Shown: in pieces, positions 27,643 to 36,601 of the stretch
Numbering within the stretch: the stretch's first letter is position 1
How the letters are laid out: every line of letters starts with the position of its first letter
NCBI GenBank assembly: GCA_016706685.1
Contig: JADJJE010000030.1
Coordinates: 1 to 64,000 of the forward strand
Direction of reading: 5' to 3'
DNA length: 64,000 nucleotides
From: Sandaracinaceae bacterium
Lineage (GTDB): Bacteria; Myxococcota_A; Polyangia; Polyangiales; Houyiibacteriaceae
Translations under genes and position numbers: made by a program
The notes under the pieces: generated by a model
Seen by the model: the letters and a program-made list of their open reading frames with translations, nothing else
What the model was told of the DNA's origin: nothing
Databases searched by the model: none

Positions 27643-27839
27643 CCCGTCGGGCGAGTGATGTGTCGGAGCATGTCGGCCAACGCGCTGCGCGATCGCGGGA
27701 TTCCCCACAGTGGCCTTCGAGCGTCCGTGGGACACCCTCCGCTCCATCTGCGTTTATCGCATCTCCTGCGTTGCAAGGCAGGTGAGTCCATTTGCGCAGG
27801 GACGGGTCACCGCGTCGTCCAGGCCCGTCGCCACGACGA

Positions 27840-28664
27840 TCAGCGGGCGCTACCATCTCCCTTCCACGGCTCGCCAGGCAGTCGCGCAACGATGGCTGCG
27901 TGAACCTGCGACCACGCGTCGCGTGGGTCGTACGCCAGACCAGTGCGCAGCAGCGGGGGGACGTCTGCCAAGAACGTCGGGTCGCTCACCTTGGCCGCCA
28001 TGTTGGCCTCGAACTGCGCTCGCGTGACCGGCGTGCCGCCGTGCTCCATGTATCGGTCGAACGCATAGAGCAGGGCCGCCGAGTCGAACTCCTCATGCTC
28101 GAGGGCGAGCGACAGGTCGAAGAGGTCCCGCCCCTTCTTCCGCTGATAGAGGGCGCGGAGCTTGGTGCCGAGCAGCTCCGGAAGCCGGTACGTCGACAAC
28201 AGCGCGTTGCCATTGAACCAAGGGTTCTCGACCATGAACGAGCGAGACACAAAGCCGTGGACGGCGAAGTGCTCCCGTGTGTTGATCTCTACCTTCAACC
28301 GCATCTGGACCACGGGCGTGAAGGTGGTGTCGAAGCGGTAGTGGAGTGCGAACCGTCCGTGACCGGCTTTCCATCTTGGCGCGCCGAGCCACGGGTCGAG
28401 CGCTGCGCGGATCTCATCCACCAGTGGACCGATGGGCCCAGCCGTCCGCTGCACGAGGTCGATGTCTTCGGAGTAGCGACCGGGTGGACTGAAGAAGAGC
28501 TTGTGGAGGGCCGTGCCACCGCGGAACGCCAGGCCATCTGCGATGAGCGGACGACCGAAGAGCTCCGCGATGGCGCGCGACAGGACCAAGTCCTGCTCGA
28601 CCTGCGCGTTGTCACCCCAGGGTGCCGCTTGGCGCCATGCGGTGATGCTTGCGCGTGGGATCAC
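27840..28664 (-). CDS. AbiEii-type nucleotidyltransferase toxin
   Basis: Toxin of a type IV AbiE system. 274 residues with the DNA polymerase beta-like nucleotidyltransferase signature: FRGGTALHKLFF (GG..L.K motif), RYSEDIDLVQ (D-x-D metal ligands), a KVEI strand, and LLGTKLRALYQRKKGRDLFDLSL for the later helices. In characterised AbiE systems the protein transfers nucleotides to tRNA and stops growth during phage infection. GTG start overlaps the antitoxin stop by four bases (GTGA), so the pair is coupled. All NTase motifs look intact. Confidence 0.88.
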   Translation of the reverse strand: MIPRASITAWRQAAPWGDNAQVEQDLVLSRAIAELFGRPLIADGLAFRGGTALHKLFFSPPGRYSEDIDLVQRTAGPIGPLVDEIRAALDPWLGAPRWKAGHGRFALHYRFDTTFTPVVQMRLKVEINTREHFAVHGFVSRSFMVENPWFNGNALLSTYRLPELLGTKLRALYQRKKGRDLFDLSLALEHEEFDSAALLYAFDRYMEHGGTPVTRAQFEANMAAKVSDPTFLADVPPLLRTGLAYDPRDAWSQVHAAIVARLPGEPWKGDGSAR

Positions 28665-29455
28665 TGGTCGCCCTCCACGTCATCGTTGACCAGTACGCGC
28701 CAGCGCGGGTCGAGTGGCGCGTCACTCGCGTCGCGCGCGGAGCTGAGACGCGTCGGCTGGAGGCGCTTGCCCGCGAGCATTGTCCAGAGGGCGTCCGCCA
28801 GCTCGGGTTGCTCGACCCTCTCGAGCAGCCACCCCAGACGCTGCACGTCGCTCTGCGCGACACGGTGAGCACCCTCGACCAGCGCGCGAGCGTCCAGTTT
28901 CTCCGCCAGCTCGGAGAGCACGGTGGCCACGTTGCTCCAGTATCCGGACGCCTCGGGAAAGCGCACCAGGTCGAAGGCGGTGGTCTCCGGCGTGGCGACG
29001 GTCATGGTCCCGGTCTCGGTCTGCAGTGTCTGGGTCGCGGCGCCCTCGAAGCGGCTGCTGACGTGGAACTCGACGCGCACGCGCCCCACCTCGATGGCGC
29101 GCTCGGTGCCATCCACCATCACCTGGAAGGCCATGGGCTGTTGGTGCCCGGCGCCATGGAGGGCGGCCGCGCTCAGCAGGGCAACGTAGTAGCGCCGGCC
29201 CTGGTGCCGCATGAGGTCATCGATGAACCACGTGGCTGGTGGCGAGCCCACGGAGCGATACTCGCGTGGCACCACCACGAAGAAGTCCCGGCGCGGGCTG
29301 ACGATGGACCCTCGTCGCTTGAGCCGGTGGAGCGTCATCTTGATGGCCGCGTCGGAGGCATTGGTCACGGCCCCAGCATCGGCTCGCGTGAAGAAGTATT
29401 TCCCCTCTTCCGGGCGCGCCTCGATCCAATCGTGCAGGGTCCTGGGGCGGGTCAT
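28661..29455 (-). CDS. AbiEi-type antitoxin / autorepressor
   Basis: 264-residue partner of AbiEii. The N-terminal winged-helix region (about 15-60, FFTRADAGAVTNASDAAIKMTLHRLKRRG) should bind DNA. The AbiEi antitoxin domain follows (YYVALLSAAALHGAGHQQPMAFQVMV, then TPETTAFDLVRFP), as in AbiEi/COG5340 proteins that neutralise the toxin and repress the operon by binding inverted repeats. A matching perfect inverted repeat lies immediately upstream. Order antitoxin then toxin, four-base overlap. Confidence 0.87.
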   Translation of the reverse strand: MTRPRTLHDWIEARPEEGKYFFTRADAGAVTNASDAAIKMTLHRLKRRGSIVSPRRDFFVVVPREYRSVGSPPATWFIDDLMRHQGRRYYVALLSAAALHGAGHQQPMAFQVMVDGTERAIEVGRVRVEFHVSSRFEGAATQTLQTETGTMTVATPETTAFDLVRFPEASGYWSNVATVLSELAEKLDARALVEGAHRVAQSDVQRLGWLLERVEQPELADALWTMLAGKRLQPTRLSSARDASDAPLDPRWRVLVNDDVEGDQ

Positions 29456-29465
29456 TGCTGAACCT

Positions 29466-29502
29466 TTTGCGTAAAGTAACGTTATGCGTAACTTTACGCA
29501 AA
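29466..29502 (-). promoter_or_regulatory. Palindromic operator upstream of abiE genes
   Basis: A perfect 12-bp inverted repeat, TTTGCGTAAAGT (29466-29477) and its complement (29491-29502), 13-bp spacer, ends 10 bases before the antitoxin start. The AT-rich stretch contrasts with the GC-rich surroundings. Position and form match operators bound by AbiEi antitoxins; binding is inferred. Confidence 0.8.
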
Positions 29503-29583
29503 CGCCTCAGCAATAGCCTGGTCGGCGCGCCGGCCCGGCCCTAGCTCCTCTGTGGACCAAGGGACTCGTTCGAGAGGACGGCC

Positions 29584-30522
29584 GTGAGCTTGGACGACGC
29601 GCTGTACGTGCTGAGCATCACCGCGGTGCTGGCGCTCCTGGATGGGACCTTCGCGGTGTTCGGGGCGGCGCTCTCACTGCGCGTCCTGCGGGGCCTGGAC
29701 GTGGTGTTCGCGCTGCCGGCGCTGGGGCTTCTCGGGCTGGGCTGGTTGGTGTGGGGGCCGCACGAGCTCCTCGCCGTGCTGCCGCTGAAGCGCGTGGAGA
29801 TCACGGCCGAGGCGCGAGACGGTCAGTGGCACTTCGTGCACATGCACACCGGGGCGCAGGAGACCGATGCGTTGACGGTGCCGCACGACATCCCCGTGCA
29901 CCTCACCGTTCGGTCGGAGACCGAGCGGCGCCAGCTGTACATCCCAACACTCCGGGTACGGGTGGAGGTGGATCCGGGAGAGACCGAGAGCGTGTGGTTT
30001 CGTGCAGCCGCGCCCACACGCGAGGACGCCGCGTATGTGGTGTACGACCGATACCGTCCTCGGTACCCCGAGTACGAGCGGGAGCCGTTCACCGTACGCG
30101 TGGTGAGCCTCGACGACTTCTGGGCGTACCAGGAGCCGTGCTCCTTGCCCTTCCCCTGGGACCAATGTGGCGAGCGCTTCGGGGACAACGAGCTCGCGTG
30201 CTGGGGCGAGCGCCTCTCGCAGGAGATGGGCTGCATGGGCTGCCACGCCGTCGACGGCCCGTCAGTCGGCCCGCCGCTCCGCGGAATGTGGGGCAGCACC
30301 ACCACGCTGACCGATGGGAGGACGCCGGTGGTGGACGACCAGTACTTCAGGCGAGCCCTGCTCCGACCCCAAGCCGACATCGCCGCGGGCTTCGATGGAG
30401 CCGACATGCCGGCCTACCACCCAACCCCCGATCGGATCCTCGCGCTTCGTGCGTATCTCATGTGGCTCACGGACCCGAACGCTCCCGTGCTCAAGGAGCG
30501 CAATCTCCGGGACCCTGGCTAG
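29584..30522 (+). CDS. Cytochrome c oxidase subunit II-like protein without CuA ligands, with C-terminal heme c domain
   Basis: Two N-terminal membrane helices (about 7-33 and 38-62) and then a COX2-like cupredoxin region: QWHFVHMHTGAQETDALTVPHDIPVHLTVRS, then YIPTLRVRVEVDPGETESVWFRA. Where subunit II has the CuA ligands (His in DVIHSF, then CxExCxxxH...M) this protein has ETERRQLY and YVVYDRYRPRYPEYER, so the copper centre cannot form. The C-terminal third is a class I cytochrome c domain with CMGCH heme site (near residue 220) and a likely distal Met in DMPAYHP. 312 residues. GTG start with GAGAGGAC upstream. No other oxidase subunit is adjacent. Confidence 0.7.
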   Translation: MSLDDALYVLSITAVLALLDGTFAVFGAALSLRVLRGLDVVFALPALGLLGLGWLVWGPHELLAVLPLKRVEITAEARDGQWHFVHMHTGAQETDALTVPHDIPVHLTVRSETERRQLYIPTLRVRVEVDPGETESVWFRAAAPTREDAAYVVYDRYRPRYPEYEREPFTVRVVSLDDFWAYQEPCSLPFPWDQCGERFGDNELACWGERLSQEMGCMGCHAVDGPSVGPPLRGMWGSTTTLTDGRTPVVDDQYFRRALLRPQADIAAGFDGADMPAYHPTPDRILALRAYLMWLTDPNAPVLKERNLRDPG

Positions 30523-30538
30523 GGGTTACACTCACCCC

Positions 30539-31753
30539 ATGCGCGCACCTGCTCCCGGCTCCATCTTCGTCCTGGCGCTGGTCGGGGCTCTCGCGGTTCC
30601 CGTCACGCACGCGCAGACCACGCCCGCCCAGCCGCTGGCGATGCTCGAGCCAGACCAGGTCCACCTCGGCGGGAGCAACTGCACGGCGAGCGTGCCGCGT
30701 GAGCTCGGTCGGTCGTCGGTGCGGAACCTCCGTTTGCGTGTCGCGTCGCAGCCCGGCCCGAGGCCCAGCACGCTCGCGGTGTGGTCGAGCGGTGAGCACA
30801 CCGTCGCGAGCCGCCGGATCGACCGCGAGCTCGGCGCGCTGAACACCGTGGCGCTCGATCAGGGCCTCAACGTCCAGGTGCTCGCGCCCGTGAACGGAGG
30901 GCGCTTCCTGGTGCTCAGTGTGGGCGCGCTCTGCAGCGGGGGACGGACCCGCGGGTACTCGTGCGTTCGTGCGATTGGGCTCGACGCTGACGGGATGCCG
31001 ACCGGGGCGGCCCACGCGCCCGAGCCATCCACACAGCAGTTCGATGTGGTGAGCTCCGCGACGCTTCGCGGGGTGGACGGCGCGCCGTCTGGGGTGGCGG
31101 TCGCGACCGTGTCGCGGTGGGGTGGCGCGAGCATCGATCTGTTCCGCCTCGACCCGGGGGGGCGCGTGATGGTGGAGGAGCACCCGATTCGAACCCAAGG
31201 CCCGAGCGACTATCCGATCGAGCTGCTGACGGCAGACGGAGAGCAGGTCGTGGCGCTCGGTTCCCAGGACGGGCCGGCGACCGACGAGGAAGGCGTGGCG
31301 CTCCGCCGTTCGTTCGTGCTCGCGCTCGGGCAGCGTCGTCACGTGATCACTCGAACGGCGCCCGCGAGCGCCCGCCTGAGCTGGGCGCGTGCCCGCGGAG
31401 CCGACCTCGACTTGTTCTACACGATGCCCCGAGGCGACGTGCGTTGGCTGCGGGTGTCGGGCGGCGACGGCAGCTTCCTCGACGGCACACCGACCACCCT
31501 CGCTCCCACCGCGGAGCTGCCGGCGACGCCAGTGTTCCCGGCGCTGGCGGTGACGCGCGGATCGCTCACCCTGACACGCACGGACCTCCGTGGCGCTGCC
31601 GTCGGGCAGCCGCTGGTGATGGCACGCGTGGCTGGCCGTGCCATCACGAGCTGGTCGTGGGACGGGTCGGCGCTGCACGTCGTCTGGGGAGCGCGGGTGG
31701 GCCGAGAGTGGGTGATCTCCGAGTCGAGCGTGACGTGCTCAGCGGCTCTCTGA
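30539..31753 (+). CDS. Secreted protein of unknown function
   Basis: 404 residues with a cleavable signal peptide (LALVGALAVPVTHAQ). The mature part is rich in beta-strand repeats with LxLxRxDxxG and alternating hydrophobic patterns, suggestive of a beta-propeller (e.g. LRLRVASQPGPRPSTLAVWSSG, LSWARARGADLDLFYTMPRGDVRWLRV), but no family is recognised. It follows the COX2-like gene by 16 bp on the same strand. Two Cys near residues 125 and 135 and one at the C terminus may be disulfide-linked. Confidence 0.65.
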   Translation: MRAPAPGSIFVLALVGALAVPVTHAQTTPAQPLAMLEPDQVHLGGSNCTASVPRELGRSSVRNLRLRVASQPGPRPSTLAVWSSGEHTVASRRIDRELGALNTVALDQGLNVQVLAPVNGGRFLVLSVGALCSGGRTRGYSCVRAIGLDADGMPTGAAHAPEPSTQQFDVVSSATLRGVDGAPSGVAVATVSRWGGASIDLFRLDPGGRVMVEEHPIRTQGPSDYPIELLTADGEQVVALGSQDGPATDEEGVALRRSFVLALGQRRHVITRTAPASARLSWARARGADLDLFYTMPRGDVRWLRVSGGDGSFLDGTPTTLAPTAELPATPVFPALAVTRGSLTLTRTDLRGAAVGQPLVMARVAGRAITSWSWDGSALHVVWGARVGREWVISESSVTCSAAL

Positions 31754-31779
31754 GCCGTGATCGGCCCACCCAGCCAGCG

Positions 31780-32480
31780 TCACTTGCGCTTGCGCAGCCA
31801 CCCAGCCACCTCGACGATGCCTTGCGCCTCTCGCTCGCCCCACGCTGCGCGGTCGTCGGGGAGCTTGGTCCATGCTTCGCACAGCGCCATCCAGCGCGGG
31901 TCCGCCGCGAACCAGCCGCGGGTCGCTCCCAGTGCGCGCGGCCGTCGTCGTGGATGTCGCGCATCAGCACGTGCAGCGAGTCGTAGACGAAGCCTGCTGC
32001 GCGCGGCGACGGCGGGGTGAAGCGAGGGGACAGCACCGCGTGGGCCTCCCCCGGGTCCCGGGTGAAGACAGCCTGGAGCGCGAGCACGCGCTCGTTGCCG
32101 GTGGCTTCGTCGAGGCGCGCGGCCAGCGCCTCTAGACCACGGGCTTCGCTGCGCGCGAGGAGCGCGAGGCCCGCGCGCTGGCGGACTTCGTGCTGGGGCG
32201 CCTCCCGCCATGCGCGAAGCAGCAGGTCGTGGCCGTGCGAGACCTTGCCCAGCAGCGACAGCAGGTCCTCCACCAGCATGCGCGGACGAGGCTCGAGTGG
32301 CTCCGTGAGGGCACCCGAGCGCTCGATGGCTGCGATCGCGGCGCTCGCGAGGGAGACGTCACCGCGGAGCTGTGCCCACGCCGTGCGAACCTCGGGACCG
32401 CTCCCGTGCGCCGCGGCGAGGCGGGCGAGGCCAGCGTCGGAGGCGTCCAGGAGGAGGGCGTGCAGCGTGGTCAGGGGCAT
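31780..32480 (-). CDS. HEAT-like helical repeat protein (frameshifted)
   Basis: Start MPLTTLHALLLDASDAGL with an AAGGAG site upstream. The body is Ala/Leu-rich helices in pairs (AWAQLRGDVSLASAAIAAIERSG, QRAGLALLARSEARGLEALAARL, ERVLALQAVFTRDPGEAHAVL) typical of HEAT or armadillo-like repeats. The frame shifts near 31940: DIHDDGRAH then, in the next frame, ALGATRGWFAADPRWMALCEAW to the stop WLRKRK. One-base indel, probably assembly. About 233 residues when joined. No function known. Confidence 0.6.
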
Positions 32481-32597
32481 GGAACTCCTTGTAGCAATGT
32501 GCCCTCGTGTTCTGAGCGAGCGCACGCGGAAGCATGGTGGCTGCCAGGATGACGCCATGACTTGCGGTCAGGCAGCATCACACACTAGGTTGGCCAC

Positions 32598-33215
32598 ATG
32601 ACCACCACGTTCAAGCTCTACTACACCCCCACCAGCTGCGGCGCAGCCAACTACCTCGCGGCGACCATCGGCGGCCTCGAGTTCGACTCGGAGGTGGTGG
32701 ACCTCGCGAAGCACCAGACCAAGTCCGGAAAGGACTTCTACGCGATCAACCCGAAGGGCAACGTCCCCGCCATCGTGTTCGCGGATGGGTCGATGCTCAA
32801 CGAGAACGTGGCCACGCTCACCTTCCTCGCCGACCAGGGCAACGCTGGCCTCGCCCCGCAGGAGGGCACCACCGAGCGCTACGCGTACCTCAACGACCTC
32901 GGCTTCGTGACCAGCGAGCTGCACCCCGCGTACGGCGCGCTGTTCAACCCGAAGCTCAGCACCGAAGCGCGCGAGGCGGCCATGGCCAACGTGCAGCGGC
33001 GCGTGGACAAGTTCGTGGGCATGATCGATGGCGGGAAGAAGCCATTCCTCAACGGCAAGTCGCTGAGCGCCGCAGACCTCTACGCGTTCATCGTGCTCGG
33101 GTGGAGCGGCTTCCTGAAGGTCACGCTGCCCTCCGCAGCGCAGGGCTATGTGGATGCCCTCAAGGCTGACCCGCGCATAGAGAGCGCGCAGGCGGCGATG
33201 ACCGCCGCGCAGTGA
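32598..33215 (+). CDS. Glutathione S-transferase
   Basis: 205 residues. Thioredoxin-fold N-terminal domain (KLYYTPTSCGAANYLAATIGG) with the beta-class active-site Cys in PTSCGA and the conserved cis-Pro region KGNVPAIVFADGSMLNENVATLTFLAD. The all-helical C-terminal domain contains FLNGKSLSAADLYAFIVLGW, the N-capping motif. Beta-class GSTs conjugate or bind glutathione in detoxification and redox protection. Start at ATG 32598. No operon partner. Confidence 0.92.
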   Translation: MTTTFKLYYTPTSCGAANYLAATIGGLEFDSEVVDLAKHQTKSGKDFYAINPKGNVPAIVFADGSMLNENVATLTFLADQGNAGLAPQEGTTERYAYLNDLGFVTSELHPAYGALFNPKLSTEAREAAMANVQRRVDKFVGMIDGGKKPFLNGKSLSAADLYAFIVLGWSGFLKVTLPSAAQGYVDALKADPRIESAQAAMTAAQ

Positions 33216-33225
33216 GTCTGAGAGC

Positions 33226-34523
33226 TCAGCCCTTGGCCTTCTTGGCCGCTCTCAGGTGGGCGCTGATCTCCTTGGCGTAGGCCGGCGAGACACGCTTGGT
33301 CTCGATGAGCTCGCGCCACAGCGGCTCGTCGAGGAACGCGGCGTGGTCGCGCACCAGCTCGTCGGAGAGCGGTCTCTTGGAGCGGACCACCATGCGCCAG
33401 TCGATGCGGTCGGCGAAGCGTCGCAGCTGCGCCTCGCTCACCTGCACGTTCGCCCCGAGGAGGCGCCACTCGATGCGGTCACCGAACGCGTCGATGACGT
33501 CTTCCTCGTGTCCGCGTCGCAGGGTCACCTTCGACCACGTGAGCCGGTCGGCGTGTTCCTTCAGGAACGCCACGGAGAGGCTAGGGTGCTCGGACACGCC
33601 CAGGGGGCCACTCCAGTCGAGCGCATCTCTGTGCTTTCGGATGAAGCTCTCGGAGAGCTTGGTGGTGTTCAAGCGCTGGAACGGAATCTTGTCCGCGAAC
33701 TCTTCGATGAACGTCCGGAGAGCGCCTGCGACTGCGCCACCGCACTCCAGTCCACCCGATGGGCGTGCTCGCGCAGGAAGCCCTCGCTCAGGCGCTGCTC
33801 GTGGGACGCCCCGGCCCAGTCCACTCGGTCGGCGTGCTCGGCCAGGAAGGCCTCCGACAACACCTGGCGACGGCTGATCTCGCTCCAGCCGAGCTGCTCC
33901 GCGTGCTCGAGGATGAACGCCTCGGACAAGCACGCGTAGCGAGCGACCGTCTGCCAGTTCCCCGGTGTGAACGACGCGGCGTACGTCGCGGCGAAGCCCT
34001 CCGTGACGTAGATGTTGGGCCAGCGCAGGAGCTTGTCCCACTCCTTCTTGTTCTTCGGCACGGCGTCCGGGCGGCTGAAGCCGGCCAAGCGAAAGACGGT
34101 CTGACCGCCTGACGTGTCCTTCTCCAGGATCAGGGGAGCGTCGGGGTCGGGCAGGCGGTCGGCCGCGTTCAGCTCGGCCACCAGCTCACCGAGGTCGGTG
34201 TCGCTCGCGTCGCTCACCACCTCGAAGCCACCCTGGCCGAGCTCGATGCTGGTGCGGTCCGTGGTCGCGTGGGCGAAGAGCACGCCTCCGTCGACGCTGA
34301 TCTCCCAGAGATCGTAGCGCGGCGCCGGGTCCCCCATGGCCACTACCTCGTAGCGCTGCGCTTCAGCGGGCTCCTCCGCAGGGAACGCCGCTGCGAAGCT
34401 GGTCTTCTTCCCGAAGTAGGCCGCCAACGCGGCCAGCAGCTGGTCTCGGTGGATCGGGGCCAGCTTCTTGGCGGCCGCCGCAGTCGTGATCATGGGCCCG
34501 CGCGCGATGAGCTGAAGCGACAT
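33226..34523 (-). CDS. Protein with ~22-residue LSExFxxEHxDRxxW tandem repeats (frameshifted)
   Basis: The N-terminal third (about 1-150) is an unrecognised alpha/beta domain (APRYDLWEISVDGGVLFAHATTDR). The rest is about nine tandem repeats of 22-26 residues with the pattern LS-x-x-F-[IL]-x-E-[HF]-A-D-x-[VIL]-x-W, e.g. LSEAFILEHAEQLGW, LSEAFLAEHADRVDW and VSEAQLRRFADRIDW. Similar WD..S..Q.LSE.FI..F repeats are known in phage and giant-virus proteins of unknown function. The frame breaks near 33717 inside a repeat; one added base restores LSxRTFIEEFADK, so the gene is probably intact in the organism. Start at ATG 34523 is uncertain; ATG 34493 is possible. Confidence 0.65.
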
Positions 34524-34571
34524 GGCGAGCACCATAGCTCGCCCGCCGTCGGCCCGTGTAGTCTGCGCGCC

Positions 34572-35318
34572 ATGAACCTGTTCCGCTCGGTGGTAGAGCC
34601 ACGCTGGCACGAGATCGACGGATCGCGCGTGGCTCGTCCACGGGTGCTCATGGACTGGATGGAGCACGCTCGGTCGCTAGTGCCGGCGGACGACTCGCTG
34701 CATGCACCGCTCAACTTCGGTCTGGCGCGGTCCATCCGCCTCGACACTTTCGCGCCCATCGACACGCCCGCGCCGGTGGCCGTCGCGGTGTGGCTGTCGC
34801 ACTGTGGGACGACCAGCTACGCCATGGACCACGAGCTCACGCGTGTCGGCGATGGCGCCGTCGTCGCGCGGGCGCGCCTGGTGTTCGTCCGCATGGGCGC
34901 CGACCGACGGCCTGCGCCCGTGGACCCGTCCGTGGCGGGGAGAGTGCACGGCGCGCCCGTGCAGCTGACGCAGGGCAGGGAGCTCGGCGTGCCCCACGGG
35001 GCGCCGGCCTTCGAGCGCGCGTTTCAAGCGGTGCTGAACGACGAGAACCGTGGACGCCACGTGGGTCACACGCAGGTGGTCGACTATTTGGACGACACGT
35101 GGCGGCTGGCCCTCCTTGGTGCGGTGCAGGGAGCCGAACCGGGGATGCACTGGCGTCAGCCACGCAGCATCGCCGTGGACTACGAGGGCGAGGCGCACGC
35201 CGGCGACCAGCTGGTGGCGCGAGCGTGGACCACGTCCGAGTGGGCGTCGGACGCGGCCCTCGACTTGACGCGGCCCAGCGACCAGCGATGCATCGCGCGC
35301 GCGCGGTTCCTGTTCTAG
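34572..35318 (+). CDS. Hotdog-fold acyl thioesterase-like protein
   Basis: A 248-residue protein with two halves that each look like hotdog domains: EPRWHEIDGSRVARPRVLMDWMEHARS (near residue 10) with the helix entry, and VGHTQVVDYLDDTWRLALLGAV (about 160) in the second half. This is the arrangement of tandem 4HBT or acyl-ACP thioesterase-like enzymes. Typical substrates are acyl-CoA or acyl-ACP; not assignable here. Short gap to the convergent ABA4-like gene. Confidence 0.6.
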   Translation: MNLFRSVVEPRWHEIDGSRVARPRVLMDWMEHARSLVPADDSLHAPLNFGLARSIRLDTFAPIDTPAPVAVAVWLSHCGTTSYAMDHELTRVGDGAVVARARLVFVRMGADRRPAPVDPSVAGRVHGAPVQLTQGRELGVPHGAPAFERAFQAVLNDENRGRHVGHTQVVDYLDDTWRLALLGAVQGAEPGMHWRQPRSIAVDYEGEAHAGDQLVARAWTTSEWASDAALDLTRPSDQRCIARARFLF

Positions 35319-35322
35319 GCGC

Positions 35323-35754
35323 TCAGCCGGCCACTAGCCGCAGCACCAAGTACGCCAGCATCCCCACCGGTCCGTACATGAGGGTGAGGCCCAAGATGGG
35401 CAGGCACCACAGGTGAGAGATGCCCACGCGCTCGGCGTCGAGCGCGATGCTGGCGCCCACGAAGAGGTCGAACGCCAGGAAGTGGATCCAGCCCACCAGC
35501 ACCACGCGTGGCGTACGGAAGAGCGAGATGACGCCGCGCAGCGTGAGGAAGCTGCCGCGTGGGCGCTCGCCCTCGGCGTCGTAGCGGCCGCCCAGCGTGA
35601 GGAGGAAGAGGTACTGCACGCACAGCAACGCGAGCGCGCCACCCAGCGTCCAGGTGCGCGCGGGATCGGGGACCCAGGGGAAGGCGAACACGACCACCCA
35701 GCCCAGCAGGGCGATGAGGGAGGCGAGGCGAAAGAAGCGGTCGAGGAAGGGCAT
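35323..35754 (-). CDS. ABA4-like (DUF4281) membrane protein
   Basis: A 143-residue integral membrane protein with four hydrophobic segments (about 8-27, 38-55, 80-105, 115-140). The stretch VGWIHFLAFDLFVGASIALDA followed by GISHLWCLPILGLTLMYGPVGMLAYLVLR is diagnostic of the ABA4-like family. Plant ABA4 is needed for neoxanthin formation; bacterial members are uncharacterised. No carotenoid genes are in the window. Confidence 0.85.
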   Translation of the reverse strand: MPFLDRFFRLASLIALLGWVVVFAFPWVPDPARTWTLGGALALLCVQYLFLLTLGGRYDAEGERPRGSFLTLRGVISLFRTPRVVLVGWIHFLAFDLFVGASIALDAERVGISHLWCLPILGLTLMYGPVGMLAYLVLRLVAG

Positions 35755-35768
35755 GGGTCAGTCTCGGC

Positions 35769-35921
35769 CTATCGGAGTCGGTCGCGCCAGCGCGACGGGA
35801 GTCCGAGCGAACGCCTGATGCGAGCTTCGGCTTCATCCCACGGAATGAGGCGCACGGCTCCAGACTCTACCTCCGCGAGCCGACCGCTGACCTCGGCGGT
35901 CCATGCTGGGCTTGGCTGACG
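35769..35921 (-). pseudogene. Remnant of addiction-module antitoxin (TIGR02574 / unstable antitoxin type)
   Basis: Fifty codons between an upstream in-frame TGA (35924-35922) and a TAG (35771-35769) read AWTAEVSGRLAEVESGAVRL then IPWDEAEARIRRSLG. This is the C-terminal half of the small addiction-module antitoxins that end AW..E..RR..E..SG....IPWEE...R. There is no start codon before the conserved part and the N-terminal half (L.LP..ER..L...L) is absent in every frame upstream. No RelE-type toxin follows. The rest of the 307-bp gap (35755-36061) shows only the RBS of the next gene. Confidence 0.6.
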
Positions 35922-36061
35922 TCACTGGGACAGTCGGGGCCGGCACGTGTCTGGCGAACAGGGCCTGAGTGCAATCAGCTTGGGTTCGCGGACATGAGTC
36001 ACTGCGTATTGCGCTGCGCTAGCGAACGGTGAGAGCATTCACCGACGGAAAGGGAGGGACG

Positions 36062-36601
36062 ATGCGCAACGTGCGAAGGGGACTTCGACTCATGATGAAC
36101 ACGAGAACATGTCTCTTGGTGGGCGGGCTGCTGATGGCTGGCTGTTCGGAGGAAGGCAGCGGCATCGACCCCGCTCTCATTCCCACGACCCCAGCCGTCC
36201 TCGAGTGGGATGGTGAGTCGTTCCAAACCACCAACGCGATAGCGAGGCTCTCCTCTAGGACTCCGACGATGATCTTTTGGTCTGCGCCGGGGGCAAGCTG
36301 CGACCCATTCGATGTGGATATCCCAGCGGTCGGGACCATCGAGGCCACGGTCTTCTTGCCGTCGGAGTCTCTGGTCGCTGGGGCCGTTTTCGAGATCACC
36401 GGGCAAACGGGTTCCGGTAGCGTTGATCTGATCGTGGTGGCGTTGGCGCGCACCGTGGATGGTCGCGTCGAATCGCACAGCTACCACGAGGGCTACGTGG
36501 TGGTGGACGCCGTGAGCGAGTCCGAGATCACCCTTCGAGTGGCCGCCCGTGACGGCGATGTGCAGATCAACGGGGCCATCACCGCGCTTGTCTGCCCGTA
36601 G
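36062..36601 (+). CDS. Lipoprotein of unknown function
   Basis: ATG 36062 follows AAAGGGAGGGACG, a strong RBS. A long basic n-region (MRNVRRGLRLMMNTRT) precedes LLVGGLLMAGC, a lipobox with Cys at 28. The mature domain (about 152 residues) is beta-rich with two Cys (one in GASCDPFDV, one near the C terminus) and resembles no family I can name. GC is lower than in neighbouring genes (about 60% by eye), hinting at different ancestry. Confidence 0.6.
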   Translation: MRNVRRGLRLMMNTRTCLLVGGLLMAGCSEEGSGIDPALIPTTPAVLEWDGESFQTTNAIARLSSRTPTMIFWSAPGASCDPFDVDIPAVGTIEATVFLPSESLVAGAVFEITGQTGSGSVDLIVVALARTVDGRVESHSYHEGYVVVDAVSESEITLRVAARDGDVQINGAITALVCP

